A stretch of 64,000 nucleotides of DNA from Rhodospirillales bacterium (GTDB lineage Bacteria > Pseudomonadota > Alphaproteobacteria > Micavibrionales > Micavibrionaceae). The DNA is taken from positions 372,001 through 436,000 of the forward strand of contig JACKIV010000001.1 of the NCBI GenBank assembly GCA_020638285.1. The letters run 5' to 3'. Position numbers and translations under genes: made by a program. The notes under the pieces are model-generated. The model searched no databases, was not told the origin of the DNA, and was given only the letters and a program-made list of their open reading frames with translations. Position 1 is the stretch's first letter, and each line of letters starts with the position of its first letter. Of the stretch, positions 23,776 to 31,424 are shown one piece after another.

Positions 23776-24777
23776 ATGAAACGAATCGGTCTTGTTTGTC
23801 TTCTTCTATGCGCCGTCCTTGCCCTGTTCTGCGGGGTGGCGGTGGTCTGGGCCGTATCGGTCTGGCGCGGGCCGGGGCCGCTTGAGACGGAAAAAACCGT
23901 TCTGATCCAACGCGGAAGCGGCCTGTCCAGAATCGCAGGTGACCTTGAGCAAAGCGGCGTGATTGCGCATGAAACCCTGTTTCGCGCCGCTGCGGTCCTT
24001 TCCGGGCGGCAGGCGGCCCTGCGCGCCGGAGAATATCTGTTCCCGCCCGGCCAGTCGATGGAAACCGTTCTGGACCGCCTCGCGCGCGGGGATGTTCTGG
24101 TGCGCCGGATCACAATTCCCGAAGGCCTGACCAGCCATCAGATCGTTGAGCTTTTGCGCGCCGCGCCGGGGCTGGATTTTCCGCCCGGCGATATCCCAAC
24201 GCCCCCCGAAGGCAGTCTTCTGCCCGAGACGTACCAATATACTTATGGCGATGCGCCGCAGGACATTCTGGACCGCATGCGCGTGGGCATGGACCGGGCG
24301 CGGGTGAGCCTGTGGGCGGTGCGCGCGCCGGGGTTGCCTTTCGCAACGGTGGATCAGGCCGTGACGCTGGCCTCCATCGTGGAAAAGGAAACGGGCGTGG
24401 CGTCCGAACGCAAGCGCATCGCGGGCGTGTTCGTCAATCGTCTGCGCGCCGGGATGAAGCTCCAGTCCGATCCCACCGCCCTGTATGCCATGACCAAAGG
24501 CCGCCCGCAGGAAGACGGAACCGGCCCCATCGGGCGGCGGTTGCTGCGCGCCGATCTGGATATTGATTCCCCTTATAATACATACCGTTATGCAGGTCTT
24601 CCTCCCGGCCCTATTGCCAATCCGGGGCTGGATGCCATTGCCGCCGCAGTCAACCCGGAGCGGCATGATTTCCTGTATTTCGTGGCGGACGGCACAGGCG
24701 GACATGTCTTTTCCCGCACGCTGGCCGAGCATAACGCGAATGTGGCCCGGTGGCGCCGGGTACGCGCCGGGCCATAA
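23776..24777 (+). CDS. mltG: Endolytic peptidoglycan transglycosylase MltG (YceG-like)
   Basis: MltG cuts nascent glycan strands at the inner membrane and helps set strand length. The 333-residue protein has one N-terminal membrane helix (about residues 5-27), a LysM-like/YceG region (GSGLSRIAGDLEQSGVI, then LRAGEYLFPPGQSM) and the catalytic block VEKETGVASERKRIAGVF, with the Glu of VEKE as the expected acid. NRLRAGMKLQSDPT and YNTYRYAGLPPGPIANPG follow as in the family. In relatives it often follows fabF; here it stands alone with its own promoter between repeat clusters. Confidence 0.96.
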   Translation: MKRIGLVCLLLCAVLALFCGVAVVWAVSVWRGPGPLETEKTVLIQRGSGLSRIAGDLEQSGVIAHETLFRAAAVLSGRQAALRAGEYLFPPGQSMETVLDRLARGDVLVRRITIPEGLTSHQIVELLRAAPGLDFPPGDIPTPPEGSLLPETYQYTYGDAPQDILDRMRVGMDRARVSLWAVRAPGLPFATVDQAVTLASIVEKETGVASERKRIAGVFVNRLRAGMKLQSDPTALYAMTKGRPQEDGTGPIGRRLLRADLDIDSPYNTYRYAGLPPGPIANPGLDAIAAAVNPERHDFLYFVADGTGGHVFSRTLAEHNANVARWRRVRAGP

Positions 24778-24829
24778 AAGAAACATTGACGAAGGACGCC
24801 GGGGAGGGGGCATAATGGGGCGGTCTTTC

Positions 24830-24898
24830 TCATCCCCGCGCAAGTGGGGGCCGAGATATTACAAGCCCTTACCCGGTCCCCGCTTTCGCGGGGATGAC
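24830..24898. repeat. Pair of opposed REP-like units (copies 5 and 6)
   Basis: A degenerate unit at 24830-24852 (catccccgcgcaagtggggg) faces an intact inverted unit at 24875-24898. They are 22 bases apart and can pair as one long hairpin, like a REPIN. They lie between mltG and the pseudopilin-like gene, inside that gene's probable leader. Confidence 0.75.
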
Positions 24899-24964
24899 AA
24901 GGTAAAGTGCGGGGATGACAAGGTAAAGTGCGGGGATGACAAGATAGGGTGCGGGGATGACAGG
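24890..24964 (+). repeat. 21-base tandem repeat grown from a REP-like unit
   Basis: The unit ggggatgacaaggtaaagtg plus c runs head to tail at 24890-24910 and 24911-24931, then with two changes at 24932-24952, then partially to 24964. Its first half is the last part of the adjoining REP-like palindrome, so the array appears to have expanded from it. Exact early units suggest recent slippage. Confidence 0.9.
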
Positions 24965-25009
24965 AAACATCTTGCGATGAAAATTCGAAATAAAAGGACA
25001 TCCAAGGAT

Positions 25010-25693
25010 ATGATTCCCTCTGCCCCGCCGCCCGAGCGCGGAAACGCTCTCATATATGTTCTGATCGCCATTGCCCTGTTTGCAGCGCTGAGCATGGCCT
25101 TGACCCGCCAGACAGACACCTCCGAGACGTCAACCCTGACCACGGAAAAGGCCCAGATGTACGCCACCCAGATCATCGGGTACAGCGCGCAGGTCAAATC
25201 TTCCGTCGAACAAATGCTGTTTGTCGGCACGGCGCCGGAAAATCTGGACTTTGTCAGACCGGGGGATGCCGGGTATAACACCGCGCCTCATATCAACAAG
25301 ATCTATCATCCCGACGGCGGCGGACTCACGCCCGGAACGATTCCAAAGGAAGCCAGAACGAGCGCCATTTCTTCGCCCGTCGCCGGGTGGTATCTGGGGC
25401 GGTTTAACAACGTGGGCTGGTCAAAAACCGCTGCGCCGGATGTCGTTCTGGTCGCTTTTCAGATCGAAAAAGCCGTGTGCGAGAGGATTAATCAGAAAAT
25501 TACGGGAAATTCTGCCATTCCACAACTGACGGGGGCCATTCGGGATTTGCTGATCGACGATTCGCTCCACAGCGGGACGAACGCTGATTTCACAGCGGCG
25601 ACGTGTGCGGCGTGCGAGGGCCTGCCGTCTTTGTGTGTTGCGGATAATTCCGGTGCGGCTTATGGATATTACAGCGTGATCGTGGATCGGTAA
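25010..25693 (+). CDS. Pseudopilin-like / single-pass membrane protein of unknown function
   Basis: The 227-residue protein begins PSAPPPERGNALIYVLIAIALFA: a short basic lead, then Arg-Gly and a hydrophobic helix of about 20 residues. This resembles prepilin-like N-termini, but the usual Glu at position five of the helix is absent. The rest is soluble with a Cys pair, CAACEG, near the C-terminus and another Cys in LCVA. I chose the ATG at 25010, after AAGGA; 24977 is an alternative. The long frame reaching back to 24563 only reads through the tandem repeat. A TTGACG/CATAAT pair with 19-base spacing lies at 24786-24816. Confidence 0.7.
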   Translation: MIPSAPPPERGNALIYVLIAIALFAALSMALTRQTDTSETSTLTTEKAQMYATQIIGYSAQVKSSVEQMLFVGTAPENLDFVRPGDAGYNTAPHINKIYHPDGGGLTPGTIPKEARTSAISSPVAGWYLGRFNNVGWSKTAAPDVVLVAFQIEKAVCERINQKITGNSAIPQLTGAIRDLLIDDSLHSGTNADFTAATCAACEGLPSLCVADNSGAAYGYYSVIVDR

Positions 25694-25784
25694 GACTCTC
25701 CCGAATTGCTGTTATGCTTGCAAAACGAGGCGCAAAGAGTCAGATTGCGTCTTGTCCGTTCCACAAAAAATCATGAGGTTTTCC

Positions 25785-26480
25785 ATGGCCCGCCCTGTTT
25801 CCGAGGCTTACCGAAGTACGATCCGCCGGGAATCGGCGAAAATTCTGCTCGAAACCGAATCCGTTCTGTGCAATGCGCGCGAGCCCTTTACCCTGACATC
25901 CGGAAAATCCAGCCCCGTTTATGTGGACATCCGTCGCCTGATTTCCTTTCCGTCCGAGCGGCGGACTTTGATGGACTTTGCGGTGGATATTTTATGCGAC
26001 GAAGTGGGTGAAAAGAACATCGACTATGTGGCGGGAGGAGAAACGGCAGGCATTCCCTACGCCGCGTTCCTGTCGGAAAAGCTTGGCAAGCCCATGCTCT
26101 ATGTCCGCAAAAAACCCAAAGGGTTCGGGCGGATGGCCCAGATCGAAGGCTGTATGGACGAGGAAGGCGAAAACGTCCTTCTGGTCGAAGACCTTCAGAC
26201 CGACGGGGGCAGCAAGAAAGTGTTCGTGGAGGCCCTGCGCGCCGCCGGTGCAAAGGTGGAACATTCCTTTGTGGTCTTTCATTACGGCGTTTTCCCGGCG
26301 AGCGAGGCCAATATGGCGGCTCTGGGCTTGACTCTGCACTGCCTGACCACCTGGCCGGAGATTTTGAAAGTCGCAAAGGACGAGGAGTATTTCGACCCCG
26401 AAACGCTCAAGGAGGTCGAATCTTTCCTGAACGCGCCCGAAGCCTGGCAGGCCGCGCATGCGGTTTCAAAAGAAGGGTGA
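25785..26480 (+). CDS. pyrE: Orotate phosphoribosyltransferase
   Basis: PyrE joins orotate to PRPP, giving OMP in pyrimidine synthesis. The 231-residue protein shows the alphaproteobacterial form: FTLTSGKSSPVYVDIRRL near the start, VAGGETAGIPYA, KKPKGFGRMAQIEG for the flexible catalytic loop, and the PRPP-binding VLLVEDLQTDGGSKKVF. The frame is open from 25752 but MARPVSEAY at 25785 follows a GAGG site and matches the usual start. pyrC and pyrF are not nearby. Confidence 0.96.
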   Translation: MARPVSEAYRSTIRRESAKILLETESVLCNAREPFTLTSGKSSPVYVDIRRLISFPSERRTLMDFAVDILCDEVGEKNIDYVAGGETAGIPYAAFLSEKLGKPMLYVRKKPKGFGRMAQIEGCMDEEGENVLLVEDLQTDGGSKKVFVEALRAAGAKVEHSFVVFHYGVFPASEANMAALGLTLHCLTTWPEILKVAKDEEYFDPETLKEVESFLNAPEAWQAAHAVSKEG

Positions 26481-26543
26481 TTTTTGTTCTGCCTCGAAGG
26501 TGAAAAGCGGCAGAAAATACGAAAAACATGAAAGAGTAAAGTC

Positions 26544-27599
26544 ATGACCGAAGACGAGCGCCGCATCAAGACCGACGTGGTGATTATCGGGGCGGGGCCG
26601 GTGGGGCTGTTCGCCGTGTTCGAGCTGGGGTTGCTGGACATCCGGGCGCATCTGGTGGATATTCTGGACCGGCCCGGCGGCCAGTGCGCGGAGCTGTACC
26701 CCGAAAAGCCGATTTACGATATTCCGGCGCTTCCCATTGCAACGGGGCAGGAGCTCACGGACCGGCTCATGACCCAGATCGCGCCGTTCAATCCGGTGTT
26801 TCATCTCGGGCAATCCGCTGAAAAAATTGAGAAAAATCCGGATGGGTCATGGCGGGTCACGACGGATCACGGGACGGTTCTTGACGCGCCCGCCCTCGTC
26901 ATCGCCGCCGGAGGGGGGAGTTTCACGCCCAAAAAACCCGCTCTGGCCGGACTGGAGGCCTATGAAGGCACGTCCGTTTTCTATGCGGTCCGGCAAATCG
27001 AATCATTCCGGAACAAAACGGTGCTGATCGCTGGTGGCGGAGATTCGGCCATTGACTGGGCGCTGACTCTGGCCCCCGTCGCGCGCCGGATCGCGCTTGT
27101 CCACCGGCGGGACGAATTTCGCGCCGCGCCCGACAGCGTGGGCAAGATGCGCGCCCTGGTCGCCGAAGGGAAAATGGATTTGCATATCGGCGATCTGGCG
27201 GGTTTGAGCGGCGCGGACGGGGTGTTGTCCTGCGTTTCCATTCGCCCGCGCGAAGGCGATGCGTTTGACGTAAAATGCGACAGGCTTCTGGCCTTTTACG
27301 GCCTGACCATGAAGCTTGGCCCGCTGGCCGATTTTGGTCTGGAGCTAAAGGACAACCTGATTCCCGTTGATACGGAGAAATTTGAGTCCTCAACCCCCGG
27401 CGTGTTTGCTATCGGAGATATCTGTACCTATCCGGGCAAGCTCAAGCTGATTTTGTCGGGCTTTCATGAGGCCGCCTTGATGGCGCAGGCCGTGTTCCGC
27501 CTCGTCCATCCCGATAAAAAGCTGCGGTTTCAATATACGACCTCGTCGAGCGATCTTCAGAAAAAACTGGGTGTTGAGAAGCCCCCGGACCGTGTATGA
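26544..27599 (+). CDS. Ferredoxin--NADP+ reductase, thioredoxin reductase-like (FNR2 type)
   Basis: The 351-residue flavoprotein has an N-terminal FAD site VVIIGAGPVGLFAVFE and GGQCAELYPEKPIYDIPALP, typical of the TrxB-like ferredoxin-NADP reductases. The NADP site is LIAGGGDSAIDWAL. No CxxC active-site pair is present, which excludes thioredoxin reductase. GVFAIGDICTYPGKLKLI near the end is the second FAD motif. A ferredoxin gene lies 0.8 kb downstream on the same strand, so they may work together. Confidence 0.93.
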   Translation: MTEDERRIKTDVVIIGAGPVGLFAVFELGLLDIRAHLVDILDRPGGQCAELYPEKPIYDIPALPIATGQELTDRLMTQIAPFNPVFHLGQSAEKIEKNPDGSWRVTTDHGTVLDAPALVIAAGGGSFTPKKPALAGLEAYEGTSVFYAVRQIESFRNKTVLIAGGGDSAIDWALTLAPVARRIALVHRRDEFRAAPDSVGKMRALVAEGKMDLHIGDLAGLSGADGVLSCVSIRPREGDAFDVKCDRLLAFYGLTMKLGPLADFGLELKDNLIPVDTEKFESSTPGVFAIGDICTYPGKLKLILSGFHEAALMAQAVFRLVHPDKKLRFQYTTSSSDLQKKLGVEKPPDRV

Positions 27600-27608
27600 T
27601 CCGATTCC

Positions 27609-28379
27609 ATGGCGACGTTTGACATCATCGGGGCGGTCGGGAACGGATATGCGGCCACATGGCGAGAGCGGCAGTGGCTTGCGCGGCTGGCGCTCGTGCC
27701 GGTGGCGGTAAAAATTTTCAGTCTGGAGGTGCTGATTCTTCTGGGCTTTGAGCGGAATTTTCTGGCGCAGGCGATTGTTCTGCTTCCGGCATTCTTTCTG
27801 GAAGGCTGGCTTTTGGTGCGATTTGCGCGGTTGATCGGGCTGGGCGAGCGGTGGCCGGAACATCAAAACGCCCCCGGGTTTCGACCCGATCCGCGCCCCG
27901 TTCTGGCCGGGATTCTGGTCTATGTTCTGATACAGTTCGGCTTGCGTGGTCTTGTGGCTGCGGCGCTTCCGGGCCTGCCCGCACAGATGGGCGCAACGCC
28001 CGATACCCCCCCTGATATGGCGGCGTTTGCCGCAGCCGTCGGGATTTTGCTCGGAGCCTTCTGGGCGTTCCGTTGTCTGTGGCTGTACATTCCGGCAGGG
28101 ATGGGGATTTCCATACGAGATTTTCTGGCCGGGGTCCGGGGGTTTTCCGTGTCCTTTTCCATGATAGGGGCGTGGATTGCCTGTTTTGCCCCATTCGTGC
28201 TGGCCTTTGGAGTCGTGGCGGGGCTGTTCTTTTCGCCGCAAGGGGGCGAGACTCCGTCCGCCGCAGCGGATTTTCTGGTTACGGCGGCTCAGGCCGTTGT
28301 GGATACGATCATTCTGCTTGTCTCGACAGCGGCAATGACGTATGGCATTCGGCAGATGCTGACTCCTTCCAAACCCTGA
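27609..28379 (+). CDS. Multi-pass membrane protein of unknown function (256 aa)
   Basis: The protein has about six hydrophobic segments, for example near residues 25-45, 50-70, 100-120, 135-160, 180-205 and 220-245. I recognise no family motif; a Yip1-like fold is possible from general pattern only. It starts ten bases after the reductase gene and ends 11 bases before the ferredoxin gene, so the three form one transcription unit. A membrane partner for this redox pair is an inference from position. Confidence 0.75.
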   Translation: MATFDIIGAVGNGYAATWRERQWLARLALVPVAVKIFSLEVLILLGFERNFLAQAIVLLPAFFLEGWLLVRFARLIGLGERWPEHQNAPGFRPDPRPVLAGILVYVLIQFGLRGLVAAALPGLPAQMGATPDTPPDMAAFAAAVGILLGAFWAFRCLWLYIPAGMGISIRDFLAGVRGFSVSFSMIGAWIACFAPFVLAFGVVAGLFFSPQGGETPSAAADFLVTAAQAVVDTIILLVSTAAMTYGIRQMLTPSKP

Positions 28380-28390
28380 TCGTGCCGCTC

Positions 28391-28711
28391 ATGAAAATCA
28401 TTCTGATAGAAAAAGACGGAACCGAGCGGGAACTGGAAGCCGTCGAAGGCTGGACCGCCATGGAAATCCTGCGCGATTATGGGGTGGGCGGAATCAAGGC
28501 CGAATGTGGCGGGGCGCTGGCCTGTGCGACCTGTCATGTTTACGTCGATCCGGCATGGGTGGACCGGATTCCGGCCCCGCGCGAGGAAGAACGCGAGATG
28601 GTCGAAGACCACGCGATGGATGTACGCGACAATTCGCGTCTGTCGTGCCAGATTGTCCTGACCGAAGAGATGGATGGGCTGCGGCTCCATATGGCGACAA
28701 ATCCGGAGTGA
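28391..28711 (+). CDS. 2Fe-2S ferredoxin, adrenodoxin/Fdx type
   Basis: The 106-residue protein binds one [2Fe-2S] cluster and shuttles electrons. The ligand pattern C-x5-C-x2-C is present in ECGGALACATCHVYV, with the fourth Cys in RLSCQI about 36 residues later. The LxxxxGVGGIKAECGG block and the acidic helix PREEEREMVEDHA are typical of the vertebrate/ISC-type family that docks on reductases. It is not in an isc operon here. It converges on the YebC-family gene. Confidence 0.93.
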   Translation: MKIILIEKDGTERELEAVEGWTAMEILRDYGVGGIKAECGGALACATCHVYVDPAWVDRIPAPREEEREMVEDHAMDVRDNSRLSCQIVLTEEMDGLRLHMATNPE

Positions 28712-28731
28712 CAGAAGAAACGGGCAAGAGC

Positions 28732-29484
28732 TTACCCCATGATTTTTTCCAGAACGTCGTCGCTGATGTCGAAATTGGTGGTGACGGTCTGGACGTCGTC
28801 GCTGTCTTCGAGGGCGGCGATGAGTTTAAGGACCAGCCGGGCCGTGTCCTCGTCCACGGCGGCCTGAACATTCGGGCGCCAGACAAAGCCCGATTTTTCG
28901 GCTTCTCCAAAGCGCTTTTCCAGTCCATCGCGGACGGTGGCCAGGGCTTCCAGAGCGCAGGTTATGGTATGCCCGGACTCGGGGTCGCTTTCGACGTCGT
29001 CTGCGCCGGCCTCAACGGCAGCCTCGAACATGGCGTCCGGCGCGGCAGCTCGGGCGGGATAGAGGATTTCCCCGACCCGATCGAACATAAAACTGACCGA
29101 ATTGGTCTCACCCAGATTTCCTCCGTATTTCGTAAATCCCCCGCGCACTTCGGCAGCGGTCCGGTTCCGATTCTCGGTCAGGGCCTCGACAATGACGGCC
29201 ACGCCTCCCGGCCCATAACCTTCGTATCTAACCTCTTGATATTGTTCTGATTCCCCGGATCCCAGAGCGCTTTCAATGGCGCGTTTGACCCGATCATTGG
29301 GCATGTTCGCTCCCCGCGCGGCAATGACGGCGGCGCGCAGACGGGGGTTCGAAGACGGATCCGGACCGCCCTGACGGGTTGCTGTCGCGATTTCGCGCCC
29401 GATTTTGGTAAAGATTTTTGCCCGCTGAGCGTCCTGAGCGCCCTTGCGGTGCATGATATTCTTGAATTTTGAATGTCCGGCCAT
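28732..29484 (-). CDS. YebC/PmpR family protein (translation or transcription regulator)
   Basis: The 250-residue protein starts MAGHSKFKNIMHRKGAQDAQ, the hallmark of the YebC/TACO1 family. IFTKIGREI, NMPNDRVKRAIES and YEGYGPGGVAVIVE follow in order. Members regulate transcription or relieve ribosome stalling at proline runs. The length matches the family. In many relatives it precedes ruvC; here ruvC is absent. It is divergent from the response regulator gene. Confidence 0.95.
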   Translation of the reverse strand: MAGHSKFKNIMHRKGAQDAQRAKIFTKIGREIATATRQGGPDPSSNPRLRAAVIAARGANMPNDRVKRAIESALGSGESEQYQEVRYEGYGPGGVAVIVEALTENRNRTAAEVRGGFTKYGGNLGETNSVSFMFDRVGEILYPARAAAPDAMFEAAVEAGADDVESDPESGHTITCALEALATVRDGLEKRFGEAEKSGFVWRPNVQAAVDEDTARLVLKLIAALEDSDDVQTVTTNFDISDDVLEKIMG

Positions 29485-29565
29485 TGGGCCTCCTCTTTGT
29501 TTTTATTCAGACAGCGTTAAGACAAACTGGTTAAAATATCAGTTCGCATCAGTGTTTTTCCGACA

Positions 29566-29594
29566 TTGGCGCAGCGTTTGGGATCGACTATAAT
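29566..29594 (+). promoter_or_regulatory. Putative sigma-70 promoter of the response regulator gene
   Basis: TTGGCG at 29566-29571 and TATAAT at 29589-29594 are separated by 17 bases. The site is 61 bases before the ATG at 29656, in the gap between divergent genes. Confidence 0.55.
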
Positions 29595-29655
29595 GGGATG
29601 TTTCGTATTTTCATAGGGGGCTTTTGTCTTCAACAAACGGTAAAGATCGACCTCC

Positions 29656-30255
29656 ATGTCCTATCAGATGCAACGCATAACGGTTCTTGTTGTCGAAGAC
29701 AACCAGCCGATGCTCGACATCACGAAATCCATGTTGATGGCTTTCGGCATCGGGAATGTGGTCACGGCGAAGGAAGGCGGAGAGGGATATGAAAAATTCT
29801 GCAAACACAACCCGGACATCGTTATTGCTGACTGGATGATGAAACCCGTGGACGGGATTTCTCTCGCCCGCCGGATTCGCAGCGATCCGAAAAGCCCCAA
29901 CCCGTTCACGCCCGTTATTCTCATGACCGGGTTTACCGAAAAGAAGCGCGTGTTTCAGGCGCGGGACGCGGGGATTACGGAGTTTCTGGTCAAGCCTTTC
30001 GGGGCACGGGATTTGTACAAACGGATTGCACAGCTGATTGAGCGGCCAAGGCAATTCGTCCGGTCCGAGGATTTCTTTGGCCCGGATCGACGCCGGCGGC
30101 GTGATCTGGCGCATCAGGGGCCGTTTTTGCGCGAGACGGATTTTATGAATCCGGAACTGGCGCCCTATCGGGCCGACCGCCGGAAAACGCCTCGGGAGCC
30201 AAATGTTTCCCTGTCGCAACCTCCCTATGAAGGGGATAAGGATGATCTTCTTTAG
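29656..30255 (+). CDS. Stand-alone CheY-like response regulator with a C-terminal tail
   Basis: A receiver domain occupies residues 1 to about 128: acidic pair in VLVVEDNQPM, phosphoacceptor Asp in IVIADWMMKPVDG, switch Thr in ILMTGFT and Lys in FLVKPFG. The remaining 70 residues are basic and Arg-rich (GPDRRRRRDL), with no DNA-binding or enzyme domain I can see. Such single-domain regulators act by protein contact. No histidine kinase is nearby. The gene for a helical 182-residue protein follows after 19 bases and is a good candidate partner. Confidence 0.9.
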   Translation: MSYQMQRITVLVVEDNQPMLDITKSMLMAFGIGNVVTAKEGGEGYEKFCKHNPDIVIADWMMKPVDGISLARRIRSDPKSPNPFTPVILMTGFTEKKRVFQARDAGITEFLVKPFGARDLYKRIAQLIERPRQFVRSEDFFGPDRRRRRDLAHQGPFLRETDFMNPELAPYRADRRKTPREPNVSLSQPPYEGDKDDLL

Positions 30256-30274
30256 AAGAATGGAATTTTGAGAA

Positions 30275-30823
30275 ATGCCTGAATCGACAACGCCTTATCC
30301 GTTCGACCGAAAGCCCCGGCGCAAGGCGGAATTTATCCGCCCCCCCAACACGCTCAAGCAAAAGGTTGGAAGCGGGGGCTTAAGCGAGGAAATTCTCAAT
30401 CGGGCGCAGGCGCTTCTGGAAAACAATACGGTGGATTTCCGTCCCCTGGGCGAGATGTATCTGGATTCCCTGATGCGTGCCATTCATCAAGCCTTGAGCG
30501 CCGATCTGGAGAAGGACAATCCGGAGCAGATTATCTCTGCGATGCTTTATCCCACGATGCAGCTCAAGGCCAATGGCGGGATGTTTCATTACCCTCTGGT
30601 CAGCCAGGTTGCCGATTCCCTGATCTCCTTTCTGGAGTCCATCGACGTTCCGGATCGGGATGCGGCGGAAATTGTTCTGGCGTTTCATACATCTATCCGG
30701 GCGGTCATCATGGGCAAAGTGACCGGTACCGGCGGGCGGTACGGGGATGAGTTACGCGAGGCTCTGGTCGATGCGTGCTCCCGGTACTTTGAACGTCACC
30801 CGGATAAAATCACGAAGGCGTGA
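30275..30823 (+). CDS. Helical protein of unknown function next to response regulator (182 aa)
   Basis: I do not recognise the family. The first 40 residues are basic and Pro-rich; the rest looks all-helical with hydrophobic repeats (LGEMYLDSLMRAIHQALSA, LVSQVADSLISFLESI). No phosphotransfer His in a clear HPt context is visible. It follows the response regulator by 19 bases, with only a weak ribosome site, so co-expression is likely. It might be an output partner or anchor for the receiver; this is inference. Confidence 0.75.
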   Translation: MPESTTPYPFDRKPRRKAEFIRPPNTLKQKVGSGGLSEEILNRAQALLENNTVDFRPLGEMYLDSLMRAIHQALSADLEKDNPEQIISAMLYPTMQLKANGGMFHYPLVSQVADSLISFLESIDVPDRDAAEIVLAFHTSIRAVIMGKVTGTGGRYGDELREALVDACSRYFERHPDKITKA

Positions 30824-30844
30824 CCCCAAGACCGCCGAGCGGCC

Positions 30845-31297
30845 TCAGGCGTGGAACCATTTCGATGTGGGTTTGCCGTTCTTGTCGGTATCGCTGAATC
30901 GTCCCAGACGCTTGTCTGACCCGGAAACGGCGGACGGCGCACCGTCGGACCAGTACGTTGTCCGGCTTTTCCCGAAAGATCCCGATTGACCGGAGCCTTG
31001 CCCGCGGTCCTTTTGACCTTCGCGGCGTTCAAGATCAAAATGATAGGATTTTCCCCTTTCGAGGTTTTTGGCGTCTTTGTGCCGGATATAGATCGAAGCC
31101 TTCTCTTTTTCCCATCCATCCTTGTTTTCTTTCAAGGTCACATCGACGCGCCGATGCGCGCCGCCGGGTGCCCGGACGACCCGGTCCACTCTGGCGATCT
31201 GGCGTTCGCCGAACATCGTCCCGCGCCCGCCCATGCCGCCGCTTCCCCGGCTGCTCATGCCGCCCCCGCCGCCCGATCGTCCGCCCATGCCACTCAT
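30845..31297 (-). CDS. Gly-rich small basic protein of unknown function (150 aa)
   Basis: The N-terminus is a Gly/Ser/Met-rich run with SGMGGRSGGGGGMSSRGSGG. A more ordered part follows (RQIARVDRVVRAPGGAHRRV ... SIYIRHKDAKNLERG), then a basic, Ser/Gly-rich tail. A GGAGGG site with good spacing precedes the ATG. There is no signal peptide. The Gly-rich and charged make-up recalls RNA-binding or self-assembling proteins, but no RNA-binding motif can be named. It converges on the previous gene with 21 bases between stops. Confidence 0.68.
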   Translation of the reverse strand: MSGMGGRSGGGGGMSSRGSGGMGGRGTMFGERQIARVDRVVRAPGGAHRRVDVTLKENKDGWEKEKASIYIRHKDAKNLERGKSYHFDLERREGQKDRGQGSGQSGSFGKSRTTYWSDGAPSAVSGSDKRLGRFSDTDKNGKPTSKWFHA

Positions 31298-31424
31298 GAA
31301 AATCCCTCCGAATCTCTCTCAATATGGGCCAAAACCCCTCCCGCAAAGAAGAGTCCGACCCTGCTACCAGTCTACCGTATGCGGCGTCTGGAATGCAAAA
31401 ATGAGAGATTCCCGAAAAATGCCA

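Noticed and set aside
24890..24964. Possible CRISPR array
   Set aside because: The units are contiguous 21-base repeats with no unique spacers, and no cas gene is present.
24563..25009. Long N-terminal extension of the pseudopilin-like gene
   Set aside because: It overlaps mltG and then translates the REP-like and 21-base repeats; a ribosome site and signal-like start occur at 25010.
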